Assembly (NCBI RefSeq): GCF_014696315.1
Contig: NZ_JACJPX010000004.1
Location: forward strand, 62,001-126,000
Direction of reading: 5' to 3'
Length of the DNA stretch: 64,000 nucleotides
Origin: Calothrix membranacea FACHB-236
Lineage (GTDB): Bacteria > Cyanobacteriota > Cyanobacteriia > Cyanobacteriales > Nostocaceae
Shown one piece after another: positions 1 to 7,326 of this stretch; the stretch's first letter is position 1, and each line of letters starts with the position of its first letter. The notes under the pieces are model-generated. The model had not been told where the DNA came from. It ran no database searches and saw nothing but the letters and a program-made list of their open reading frames with translations. The position numbers and the translations under genes were made by a program.

Positions 1-95
1 CGAATGACATTTCTGCCGTCTGGTGTCCGCATTCTAGCGCGAAACCCAGAAGTCCTTTTCCTCTTACGGTTAGTACCGCCCAGCGTTCTCTGCAT
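1..95 (-). CDS. rpmH: Ribosomal protein L34, N-terminal part (runs off the window)
   Basis: The first 31 codons are visible and read [20 protein letters not shown] followed by [11 protein letters not shown], the very conserved N-terminus of bacterial L34 of the large ribosomal subunit. The C-terminal basic part lies beyond the window. An AGGAGG Shine-Dalgarno stands just upstream of the ATG (on the plus strand, about 101-106). In bacteria rpmH is usually followed by rnpA, which would lie outside the window. Identification is from direct reading and is nearly certain. Confidence 0.93.
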   Translation of the reverse strand, partial: MQRTLGGTNRKRKRTSGFRARMRTPDGRNVI

Positions 96-390
96 ACAGT
101 CCTCCTCTTAGGTGATGCTTATAAAAAGTCACAATCTCTTATTTTATCACTATTACAGGTAAAAGGTAGAGATTCCGGTAAATGGTCAAGGGTCAATTAA
201 TTTGAGATTTTGGATTTTGGATTGATCCCAACTACAAGAGTGTGGGGATAGGCGGATTTTAGATTTTAGATTTGTCCTGCCCCTTGTGGGTGGAACATGA
301 ACCAAAAAATTTAAAATTGGCACCGTCAAAAGTCAAGGGTTAATTGGCATTTGTTTCCTATTACCCATTACCCATTACCCATTACCCAAA
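96..390. other. Intergenic region between rpmH and the DUF2808 gene
   Basis: No gene is apparent. It holds the rpmH leader, two short near-repeats of the type 'ttttggattttgg', and at 355-388 a CCCATTA heptamer repeated about four times. The heptamers end just past the stop codon of the DUF2808 gene and read as a short STRR array. Confidence 0.6.
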
Positions 391-903
391 TTAATTAATA
401 CTCAAAACCCAAGAACCCACATAACGCAACATTGGGACATCACCAGGTGAGAGAACTTGGCAGTTGAAATAGTACACTCCCCCAAAGGTAGGGTTCTTCA
501 CGTTAGATAACACCACTTCCACTTTGCTACCTGCTGGCACTGGTTCTTCAGGAAAAATTTCGATTACCCGTCCTTCCTTATCCCACTTCACTTCAGATAC
601 AGGAACAGATTTGCCTTTGACTTTCACCTCAACCTGTTTAGGATCAAAATTTCCTTTGTAATAATCAGGGTAGGTAATAGCAAATTGAGCTACAGCCAAT
701 TTCATTTTTTGGGCGGGAATTCTTAAAATATAACGATCCCAACCATCAGCTTGTCCGCCAAAGTCTAAACGGTAGGGCAGTTGATTTTCAGATTTAATCC
801 CACTAAATAGTGTTAATCCTGGTAAACCCTGTGCCCAGCTGACAGCTTGGAAACCTGTCAACAAGCAGCTAGTCACCGCTAAAGTAGAAAGTAAACGTCG
901 CAT
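391..903 (-). CDS. DUF2808 domain-containing secreted protein
   Basis: 170 residues. The N-terminus MRRLLSTLAVTSCLLTGFQAV is a signal peptide with probable cleavage after SWAQG, so the protein is exported. The rest matches the cyanobacterial DUF2808 family: a beta-rich domain with a 'YRLDFGG..DGWDRYILRIP' opening, a 'TYPDYYKGNFD' segment and an ending built around 'GGVYYFNCQVLSPGDVPMLRYVG'. Function is unknown; the family is found in cyanobacteria and often in several paralogues. It stands alone on its strand. The ATG at 901-903 is the only in-frame start that keeps the signal peptide. Confidence 0.8.
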   Translation of the reverse strand: MRRLLSTLAVTSCLLTGFQAVSWAQGLPGLTLFSGIKSENQLPYRLDFGGQADGWDRYILRIPAQKMKLAVAQFAITYPDYYKGNFDPKQVEVKVKGKSVPVSEVKWDKEGRVIEIFPEEPVPAGSKVEVVLSNVKNPTFGGVYYFNCQVLSPGDVPMLRYVGSWVLSIN

Positions 904-1049
904 AATTAAGGCTCCTCACTATCAACTAGTAAGCTTGGTTATCTAAATAACTAAAAATTTAGTATTCGTAACTAAACTTTACTACTGAATTTCTAAAAAT
1001 AGACGTTAAAAGGCAATAAAAAGTGTCATATGGTTTTGGGGCATAGGGC

Positions 1050-1122
1050 ATTGGTCATTGGTCATTGGTCATTGGTCATTGGTCATTGGTCATTGGTCAT
1101 TGGTCATTGGTCATTGGTCATT
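1050..1122. repeat. Heptamer tandem repeat (ATTGGTC)n, STRR type
   Basis: About ten perfect tandem copies of the 7-mer ATTGGTC, followed at 1136-1180 by degenerate CAGTCACCAGTCCC-type copies. Such heptanucleotide repeats are the known STRR sequences of heterocystous cyanobacteria. The small open frame across it is a by-product. Confidence 0.95.
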
Positions 1123-1215
1123 AGTTATTTTTCCCGAGTCACCAGTCACCAGTCCCTAGTCACCAGTCCCCAATCCCTCATCGGGGATCGGAATTGTGTT
1201 GCTGAATATGTATAA

Positions 1216-1692
1216 ATGTATCTGAATTGTAAGACCTTTGTTATAAAAATTGAGAGATACAAACAGCGATCGCCTGTTAAGTTGGGCTAGATTGATAAAA
1301 ACACGCGTGAATCCAAGTAGTTGCCATCAAAATTTACTTTGGGCAGAATCAAGTTTTTTCTAAATGGATGCATATTGCAATATGTCATAGAGGAATACAA
1401 AATTTTTAAATCCCTAAAATAAGCTGAAGAGACAGATGCACAATTTGGGAATCAACATAGGATGTGCAGTATGTAGGCCTATCTTAATTATCTAAAATTG
1501 TTAGCATCTGTTGAGTAGCAAGCTGAGCCTTGGCCTAGGAAGTGATGAGTAAAACGACAAAGGGTCAAGATGCAATCTATAAAGTAATGCAATGGCTGAA
1601 ATGACCAGCCTATGCGGTATGAGAGCGGGGAATCATTCAGCAAAAAATTACAAAATTTGCAGATATTTAGGTATTTATCTCCAGGAGATTTC
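1216..1692. other. Long leader/intergenic region before the pnt operon
   Basis: About 480 bases without a convincing gene. It contains one HIP1-like site (about 1266) and AT-rich stretches that could hold the pnt promoter. I saw no clear riboswitch, terminator or RNA gene. Confidence 0.5.
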
Positions 1693-2856
1693 ATGAGAAT
1701 AGCAGTAGCTAAAGAGATAGAAGTTGGTGAGCGTCGTGTAGCTTTAATTCCGGATGTTGTTGCCAAATTGGTAAAACAAGGTTTAGAAGTTTGGGTGGAA
1801 ACAGGCGCGGGAGAGCGCTCATTTTTTAGCGATTCTGCCTATGAAGCAGCAGGAGCGAAAATTATTGGCGATCCCGCTACGTTATGGGGCGAAACAGATA
1901 TTTTATTGAAAGTTAGTCCACCACAAGAAAGAGAAGATGGACGTTCAGAAATTGATTTTCTCAAAGCAGGATCTGTCTTAATTAGCTTCTTAAATCCTTT
2001 AGGAAATCCAGCGGTGGTAGAGAAACTGGCAAATCGCCAAGTTACAGCTTTGAGTATGGAATTGATCCCCCGTACTACCAGGGCGCAAAGCATGGATGCA
2101 TTGTCCTCGCAAGCATCCCTAGCTGGTTATAAATCCGTATTAATAGCAGCTGCTGCATTACCGAAATATTTCCCTATGCTCACCACAGCCGCAGGCACGA
2201 TCGCCCCTGCGAAAATATTTATCATGGGGGCAGGTGTAGCAGGATTGCAAGCGATCGCCACCGCTAGACGCTTGGGAGCAGTGGTAGAAGCCTTTGATAT
2301 CCGTCCCGCCGTTAAGGAAGAAGTGCAAAGCTTAGGGGCAAAATTCGTCGAAGTTAAGCTCGAAGAAGAAACCGTAGCGGCTGGTGGCTACGCCAAAGAA
2401 ATCTCCGAAGCTAGCAAACAACGCACTCAAGAAGTGGTTACTGAACACGTCAAAAACGCTGATGTGGTGATTACTACCGCCCAAGTTCCAGGGAAAAAAG
2501 CCCCACTGTTAGTCACCGAAGAAATGGTGAGACAGATGAAGCCAGGTTCAGTGATTGTAGACTTAGCAGCCGAACAAGGTGGTAACTGCGCTTGCACCGA
2601 TCCAGGTAAAGACATTGTGTGGAACGGTATCACCATCATCGGGCCGATCAATTTACCATCATCAATGCCCGTCCACGCCAGCCAACTGTATGCCAAAAAC
2701 CTGACATCGTTGATGCAACTGCTGATTAGTAAAGAAAAAGCTTTGCAGGTAGACTTTGCCGATGACATCGTTGACGCAGCTTGCGTTACCCATGCAGGCG
2801 AGATTCGCAATCAACGAGTAAGTGAAGAATTAGCAGCGTTGAAAGTTAGAGGCTAG
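1693..2856 (+). CDS. pntAA: Proton-translocating NAD(P) transhydrogenase, subunit alpha part 1
   Basis: 387 residues starting MRIAVAKEIEVGERRVALIP, the typical start of the soluble NAD(H)-binding dI domain of Re/Si-specific transhydrogenase. The Rossmann glycine motif is 'IMGAGVAGLQAIATARRLGA', followed by 'VEAFDIRPAVKEEVQSLGA'; 'VITTAQVPGKKAPLLV' and 'SVIVDLAAEQGGNC' are also family hallmarks. This subunit takes hydride from NADH and passes it to NADP+ on the PntB domain, driven by the proton gradient across the membrane. The ATG at 1693 is preceded by AGGAG (1683-1687); a longer frame from 1612 lacks such a signal. It is first of three co-directional genes. As in many cyanobacteria, alpha is split into pntAA and pntAB. 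Confidence 0.93.
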   Translation: MRIAVAKEIEVGERRVALIPDVVAKLVKQGLEVWVETGAGERSFFSDSAYEAAGAKIIGDPATLWGETDILLKVSPPQEREDGRSEIDFLKAGSVLISFLNPLGNPAVVEKLANRQVTALSMELIPRTTRAQSMDALSSQASLAGYKSVLIAAAALPKYFPMLTTAAGTIAPAKIFIMGAGVAGLQAIATARRLGAVVEAFDIRPAVKEEVQSLGAKFVEVKLEEETVAAGGYAKEISEASKQRTQEVVTEHVKNADVVITTAQVPGKKAPLLVTEEMVRQMKPGSVIVDLAAEQGGNCACTDPGKDIVWNGITIIGPINLPSSMPVHASQLYAKNLTSLMQLLISKEKALQVDFADDIVDAACVTHAGEIRNQRVSEELAALKVRG

Positions 2857-3011
2857 GGATTGGGGACTAGAGATTAGGGATTGGGGATTGGGGATTGGGG
2901 ACTGGGGATTGGGGACTGGGGAGAAATAAAAAATCCCAATTACCAATTACCAATTACCCAATGCGCTATGCCCTATGCCCCATGCCCATTTACACAAGGA
3001 GTTTTTATTTC
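2857..3011. repeat. G-rich heptamer repeat (GGGGATT/GGGGACT) between pntAA and pntAB
   Basis: Tandem GGGGATT and GGGGACT units (clean copies about 2879-2921) followed by CCCAATTACCAATTA-type copies. At least six runs of four G separated by three bases make a textbook G-quadruplex motif on the coding strand, inside what should be one transcript. The SD of pntAB (AAGGAG, 2996-3001) follows directly. Confidence 0.9.
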
Positions 3012-3305
3012 ATGTCAGAGGCATTACTTGCTGCTTTGTTTGTATTTGTTTTGGCATCTTTTATCGGCTTTGAAGTCATCAACAAAGTACCACCTACCTT
3101 ACACACTCCCTTAATGTCGGGATCAAACGCGATTTCTGGCATTGCTGTACTGGGGGCGATTGTAGCTTCTGGTGCTAGAGAAACGAGTGTGGCAGTTATT
3201 CTTGGTTTAATTGCCGTAATACTAGCGACAGTCAACGTTGTGGGTGGCTTCCTAGTGACAGATAGAATGTTGCAAATGTTTAAGAAAAAGGAGATTAAGG
3301 CGTGA
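3012..3305 (+). CDS. pntAB: Proton-translocating NAD(P) transhydrogenase, subunit alpha part 2
   Basis: 97 residues, starting MSEALLAALFVFVLASFIGFEV. It has three to four hydrophobic membrane helices, including 'ISGIAVLGAIVASG' and 'VAVILGLIAVILATVNVVGGF', and ends with the family signature 'VTDRMLQMFKKKE'. It forms part of the transmembrane proton channel with PntB. The ATG at 3012 follows an AAGGAG Shine-Dalgarno at 2996-3001; longer in-frame starts lie inside the heptamer repeat and are rejected. Its stop overlaps the pntB start by four bases, which implies translational coupling. Confidence 0.93.
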   Translation: MSEALLAALFVFVLASFIGFEVINKVPPTLHTPLMSGSNAISGIAVLGAIVASGARETSVAVILGLIAVILATVNVVGGFLVTDRMLQMFKKKEIKA

Positions 3306-4705
3306 GCGATTTTCTACCAACTGGGATTCAGTTAACGTACTTAGTCGCTGCATCCTTATTTATTCTCGGTTTAAAAAAGCTAGGTTCACCTGCAACAGCT
3401 AGGAACGGTAATGTTGTCGCCGCCGTGGGAATGTTGTTGGCGATTGTCGCCACAATGTTGGATCAACACGTGCTGAACTACGAGATGATTTTGTTAGGCT
3501 TGGCGATTGGTTCGGGTATTGGCGCGATCGCAGCTTACAAAGTGCAAATGACGGAAATGCCCCAAATGGTGGGTTTACTCAACGGTTTGGGTGGTGCGGC
3601 TTCTGCATTAGTCGCCGTTGCCGAATTCTGGCGGTTATTGGATTCTGGCTCATCCATACCCCTGGATGTGAACATTTCCATGCTGTTGGATGTGTTAATC
3701 GGTGGTGTTACCTTCACAGGTAGTTTTCTCGCCTTTGCGAAATTGCAAGGTTTAATTAGTGGTTCTCCGATTACATTTCCTTTCCAGCAACCATTTAACC
3801 TTTTACTGCTAGCTGCTTATTTAGTGGGTAGTGCCTACTTAATCGTCACACCAGATAGCCTACCTATATTCTTAGCAGTAGTTGCTGTTTCTCTAATACT
3901 CGGTGTTATGTTCGTCATCCCGATTGGTGGTGGCGATATGCCTGTGGTAATTTCGCTGTTGAACTCCTTATCCGGTGTAGCAGCATCCGCCGCAGGTTTC
4001 GTGGTGATGAACAATATGTTAATCATCGCTGGGGCGTTGGTGGGAGCATCCGGGCTGATCCTCACCGAGATTATGTGTAAAGCCATGAACCGTTCCCTGT
4101 TCAGCGTGCTGTTCAGCGCTTTTGGTACAGGCGGCGCTGCTGCTGGTGCAGCGGCTGGTGGTGCAATTGATCAAACTGTTCGCAGCATTGATCCTGAAGA
4201 AGGGGCAATGATGTTGGGTTATGCCCGTTCTGTAGTAATTGTGCCTGGTTATGGGATGGCGGTTGCTCAAGCACAACATAGCGTGCGGGAGTTGGCTGAT
4301 CAACTAGAACGCATGGGTGTTGATGTTAAATATGCCATTCACCCTGTAGCGGGGAGAATGCCAGGACACATGAACGTGTTGCTGGCTGAGGCGAATGTGG
4401 CTTACACCCAGTTGTATGACATGGATGATATTAATCCCCAATTTGAACAAGCAGATGTAGCTTTAGTAATTGGGGCTAATGATGTAGTCAATCCGGCGGC
4501 GCGTACTGATGTTAATAGCCCAATTTATGGAATGCCAATTTTGGAAGTAGATCGGGCAAAGCAGACAATTGTGATTAAGCGCGGGATGAGTACAGGTTTT
4601 GCCGGTGTAGATAATGAGTTGTTCTACAAAGATAAAACTACAATGCTTTTTGGTAGCGCGAAGGATATGGTGTCGAAGCTGGTTTCTGAAGTGAAGCAGC
4701 TTTAA
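3302..4705 (+). CDS. pntB: Proton-translocating NAD(P) transhydrogenase, subunit beta
   Basis: 467 residues with a GTG start inside the GTGA overlap with pntAB. The N-terminal half (to about 270) is a series of hydrophobic helices forming the proton channel. The C-terminal NADP(H)-binding dIII domain carries 'VVIVPGYGMAVAQAQHSVRELA', 'AIHPVAGRMPGHMNVLLAEA', 'VALVIGANDVVNPAA' and 'MPILEVDRAKQTIVIKRGM', all diagnostic of PntB. Length is normal. With pntAA and pntAB it makes a complete enzyme of the thylakoid or plasma membrane that sets the NADPH/NADH balance. Confidence 0.95.
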   Translation: MSDFLPTGIQLTYLVAASLFILGLKKLGSPATARNGNVVAAVGMLLAIVATMLDQHVLNYEMILLGLAIGSGIGAIAAYKVQMTEMPQMVGLLNGLGGAASALVAVAEFWRLLDSGSSIPLDVNISMLLDVLIGGVTFTGSFLAFAKLQGLISGSPITFPFQQPFNLLLLAAYLVGSAYLIVTPDSLPIFLAVVAVSLILGVMFVIPIGGGDMPVVISLLNSLSGVAASAAGFVVMNNMLIIAGALVGASGLILTEIMCKAMNRSLFSVLFSAFGTGGAAAGAAAGGAIDQTVRSIDPEEGAMMLGYARSVVIVPGYGMAVAQAQHSVRELADQLERMGVDVKYAIHPVAGRMPGHMNVLLAEANVAYTQLYDMDDINPQFEQADVALVIGANDVVNPAARTDVNSPIYGMPILEVDRAKQTIVIKRGMSTGFAGVDNELFYKDKTTMLFGSAKDMVSKLVSEVKQL

Positions 4706-4748
4706 CGAACCGCTAGAGCGCGAAGTAAAGAAATAATTAGAGAGTTGG

Positions 4749-4788
4749 CTTGCTTTGGGGGTGTGATGCTTCTAAGGCAAGTTTTTTA
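4749..4788 (+). terminator. Probable rho-independent terminator of the pnt operon
   Basis: An 8-bp stem (CTTGCTTT at 4749-4756 with AAGGCAAG at 4774-4781, one G-T pair) is followed at once by six T residues. It begins 43 bases after the pntB stop. The loop is rather long (17 nt). Confidence 0.55.
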
Positions 4789-4874
4789 GTTAGGAAATTA
4801 GCTCACGCAAAGGCGCAAAGATGCAAAGAAGAGAAAGAATTAGGAAAGTTGAATTATTTGGTATTTTTAAAAAT

Positions 4875-5888
4875 TTAATCTTCTTCTTTAAGACGGGTTA
4901 AAAACTGTTTCCATCTAGACTTAAGTGCTGATTCACGGGGTTTATATTCAGAGCAGATAAGTTTTCTACCATCCAACTTTTGATAACCAGTTTTCATAAC
5001 TTTTGGATGAAACTTCACTTCTAGAGATTTTGGGTTAATACCCAACAAATTCAGATCAAATAAAGTATGTAAATCCGCACGTAGCAAAAGCCCATTATCT
5101 GGATCATTATCATCAGTATCACGATAGGGCAAGATATGAGCAGCTTCTAACACATCAAGTAGCTTTAAACCAGTAATCATACATTGGTCACTATAGCGTT
5201 GACGCAACGATTCTCTAAACTTTGATTGTCCACGACGTTCTTTAATTTGACGAAATACTGTTTCACGTCTATCTTCATTTACAGGTACATATTCAGAAGC
5301 TTCATCACCTTGAAGATATTTATAATCGTTATTTTTATGAAGTAATTCAGCAACCTCCGGCACATGTTCTAGTATAGTTACCTGAATTTGCTGTAAATCA
5401 ATTAAGTTAATGGCATTGATAGCATTATATTTTGAGCAAGCTTTTTGTAGCACCTCTAGTTTAATAGCTCCTGCTGCTCCTATAAATGTATCACCAAACT
5501 TAGCCCTAAATTTTTTACAATTTTTATTCTCAAGTTTAGGTTTATCAAAGCTATAACGGCACTTGTAACAGTAAAACGGCGGTGTCTTTGTTTTCCTATA
5601 TTTAAAGGTACCAGTCTTATCGCATGAAGGACAACGGAATAGTGTTTTATCACCATAATATTCGTCAATATTTTGAATACTAGCAATACCAATAAGTTGC
5701 TTTTTATCCTGCAATAAAACCAAATCACCTTTTGTTAATTGTTTATGATTCGATACGTCTTCATCATACTCATATCTCTCAGAGATTTTGTCTTGATGAC
5801 CAAGATTACCAGCGTGTTGTCGCTCATCTCCATAACATTTGAGTAGCCATACTTTCGGTATTGTTTTATCAGAAATTGATTTACTCAT
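4875..5888 (-). CDS. HNH endonuclease with PUA-like N-terminal domain and zinc ribbon
   Basis: 337 residues from the ATG at 5886-5888; a TTG start 15 codons upstream is possible. Three parts can be seen. The N-terminus (about 10-75) reads 'KVWLLKCYGDERQHAGN', then 'KGDLVLL..KKQLIGIASI', resembling PUA-like EVE/ASCH folds. A zinc ribbon follows, CPSC and CYKC (C101, C104, C122, C125 counted from the TTG start). The C-terminal third holds the HNH core, 'DQCMITG...AAHILPYRD', then 'DNGLLLRADLHTLFD'. Such fusions are known among modification-dependent (type IV) restriction enzymes; that function is inferred, not shown. It stands next to a toxin-antitoxin pair and looks AT-rich compared with its neighbours. 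Confidence 0.75.
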   Translation of the reverse strand: MSKSISDKTIPKVWLLKCYGDERQHAGNLGHQDKISERYEYDEDVSNHKQLTKGDLVLLQDKKQLIGIASIQNIDEYYGDKTLFRCPSCDKTGTFKYRKTKTPPFYCYKCRYSFDKPKLENKNCKKFRAKFGDTFIGAAGAIKLEVLQKACSKYNAINAINLIDLQQIQVTILEHVPEVAELLHKNNDYKYLQGDEASEYVPVNEDRRETVFRQIKERRGQSKFRESLRQRYSDQCMITGLKLLDVLEAAHILPYRDTDDNDPDNGLLLRADLHTLFDLNLLGINPKSLEVKFHPKVMKTGYQKLDGRKLICSEYKPRESALKSRWKQFLTRLKEED

Positions 5889-6029
5889 TGAAACAGTCTT
5901 TATTTTAATATTAGTTGTTTTTAGTTTTTCCAAAGTAAGATGATATTTAAAATTAGTTGCTTACTAATCTGATGCTAAAATATCACATACTAAATTTTTA
6001 TAAAATTTGCTAGAATGGGATCGCCCCGT

Positions 6030-6082
6030 CTCTTCTTCCTTTCCGCCTCTGCGTCTCTGCGTGAGATAAAAAAGCGATCGCT
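6030..6082. repeat. Left copy of a 53-bp direct repeat around the PIN toxin-antitoxin pair
   Basis: A 53-base segment ending in HIP1 (GCGATCGC) that recurs in the same orientation at 6937-6989, with about 47 of 53 identical positions by eye. The 'CTCTGCGTCTCTGCGTGAGA' core belongs to a class of dispersed Nostocales intergenic repeats. Confidence 0.8.
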
Positions 6083-6093
6083 CATTTCACCTT

Positions 6094-6543
6094 CTAAATT
6101 TCTTGCCATTCTCTAGCATCAATAAATATAGATAAGTGTTTTTTATTACTTGTAGCGATAATCACTTCATGTTCATAATTAGCTACTAAAAGCGATTGAG
6201 ATGCCAAAATAACATCACCATCTAAAGCTTTGTTATCTGCTGTAGATTTACCTTGATTTCTTGCTTTAGCCCATAACTCTGCTGCTTTTAACATGACTTC
6301 CGTTGTAATCGGAAGATATATAATTTGTGACTTTAGTTGATCAAGTTTTCTAATTCCAGATAATTTATTTGCTCTCAACAATTCTCGTCTAATTTCATAA
6401 TCTATAATTTCCGGTAAAATTACTTCATATCCTCTTTCAAAGAGATTATAAAACCATTCTTGGCATTGTAAAGCTAGAGGCGTGGCTTGAGGATTAGTAA
6501 TTAATCCTACAGGTGCAGAATCTAAAATAATAACCTGAGCCAT
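6094..6543 (-). CDS. PIN-domain toxin (VapC-like ribonuclease)
   Basis: 149 residues. PIN-domain acidic residues are visible: D8 in 'VIILDSAPVGL', the glutamate in 'LPEIIDYEIRREL', and the aspartates in 'ALDGDVILASQSL' near residue 110. 'EVIIATSNKKHLSIF' matches the end of the PIN fold. Such proteins cut RNA and are silenced by a partner antitoxin. The gene lies six bases downstream of a small gene on the same strand, the classical antitoxin-toxin order. The RNA target cannot be read from sequence. Confidence 0.8.
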   Translation of the reverse strand: MAQVIILDSAPVGLITNPQATPLALQCQEWFYNLFERGYEVILPEIIDYEIRRELLRANKLSGIRKLDQLKSQIIYLPITTEVMLKAAELWAKARNQGKSTADNKALDGDVILASQSLLVANYEHEVIIATSNKKHLSIFIDAREWQEI

Positions 6544-6549
6544 CTTCTT

Positions 6550-6873
6550 TTAAATAGAAATACCTTTCATAGATTCAATAATCTTTAATGTGTCTTGTTG
6601 TTCTTGGTGTTCATCTAAACTCTTCCATGAATCAAATAGAATTTTAATATTGGCTACCCTGTCTTGCTTTTTAGTATCATTGCTATGATTCAGTTCATTC
6701 ATGGCTTTTTCCCAATCATTTAAAGCAACCTGTTTCATAACTACACTTTGCCGAAATAAACGGACAAATTGTAGTAATTCTGGTATATATTGTTCTGGTG
6801 TTTGTTCTATTTCTAATAACAAATCATTACGGGGGTTGGTTGAGGATGTGGGTATTGGTTGATTGTTGCTCAT
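6550..6873 (-). CDS. Probable antitoxin partner of the PIN toxin
   Basis: 107 residues from the ATG at 6871-6873 (MSNNQPIPTSSTNPRNDLLL); a longer frame to 7023 runs into repeat DNA and is rejected. The protein is hydrophilic and mainly helical, with 'LLEIEQTPEQYIPELLQFVRLFRQSV' in the first half. This pattern is common in cyanobacterial proteins encoded just before PIN toxins. I see no clear DNA-binding motif. Its position six bases upstream of the toxin, on the same strand, is the main evidence for the role. Confidence 0.65.
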   Translation of the reverse strand: MSNNQPIPTSSTNPRNDLLLEIEQTPEQYIPELLQFVRLFRQSVVMKQVALNDWEKAMNELNHSNDTKKQDRVANIKILFDSWKSLDEHQEQQDTLKIIESMKGISI

Positions 6874-6936
6874 AAATCTATCGCTGATATTAATAAAATT
6901 ATACTGCTGACAGTATAGGTTAGTGCGGTTATTGCT

Positions 6937-6989
6937 CTCTTCTTCCTCTGAGCCTCCGCGTCTCTGCGTGAGACAAAAAAGCGATCGCC
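6937..6989. repeat. Right copy of the 53-bp direct repeat around the PIN toxin-antitoxin pair
   Basis: Partner of the copy at 6030-6082, same orientation, also ending in the HIP1 octamer. It lies upstream of the antitoxin start, so both genes and their likely promoter sit between the two copies (854 bases). Confidence 0.8.
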
Positions 6990-7030
6990 TTTTTGTGAAA
7001 TCACAATAACAAAAATTTGTCACTTATAGG

Positions 7031-7092
7031 AAAAGACCGTGAAACATAAAGTTCCACGGCTGTAAGTGTAGTGTGAGGAGCTTAACTACAGA
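7031..7092 (-). ncRNA. Candidate small RNA resembling Yfr1
   Basis: On the minus strand this stretch reads CTCCTCACAC (complement of 7071-7080), close to the invariant unpaired ACUCCUCACAC motif of the cyanobacterial RNA Yfr1. It is followed by a 9-bp hairpin with one G-U pair (7037-7045 with 7051-7059) and then TCTTTT, a good terminator. Total length of about 60 nt fits Yfr1. The motif differs from my remembered consensus by G for A at the first position. Yfr1 acts by antisense pairing on porin and other mRNAs. Recognition is from memory of the motif and architecture only. Confidence 0.55.
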
Positions 7093-7326
7093 TCATCATA
7101 AATTAGGCGATCGCTAATAATACGCTCGTAACAGTTTTGGTAACAGAATTTTTACTGATGACCAATTTTTACCCTAGGAAGTTGTCATAAATTGAAGAGA
7201 TAGCTTTATGTAAATCCTGTGTTAAGCAAAAGTGAAGAACTTATAAAGAAAATTACAAATTAGCTGTATCCGAGAAAACATAATTAATAGATTTAAGCAA
7301 ATTTTCTCTTAGCTTAAGGAGGCCTG
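7093..7326. other. Divergent intergenic region before the aldehyde dehydrogenase
   Basis: It should contain the promoter of the small-RNA candidate (a TATGAT-like -10 on the minus strand near 7096-7102) and that of the aldehyde dehydrogenase. The strong SD of the latter, AAGGAGG, ends at 7322. No other gene is seen. Confidence 0.4.

Noticed and set aside
1030-1215. 61-codon frame over the ATTGGTC heptamers
   Set aside because: It encodes only HWSLVIG repeats from STRR DNA and has no SD.
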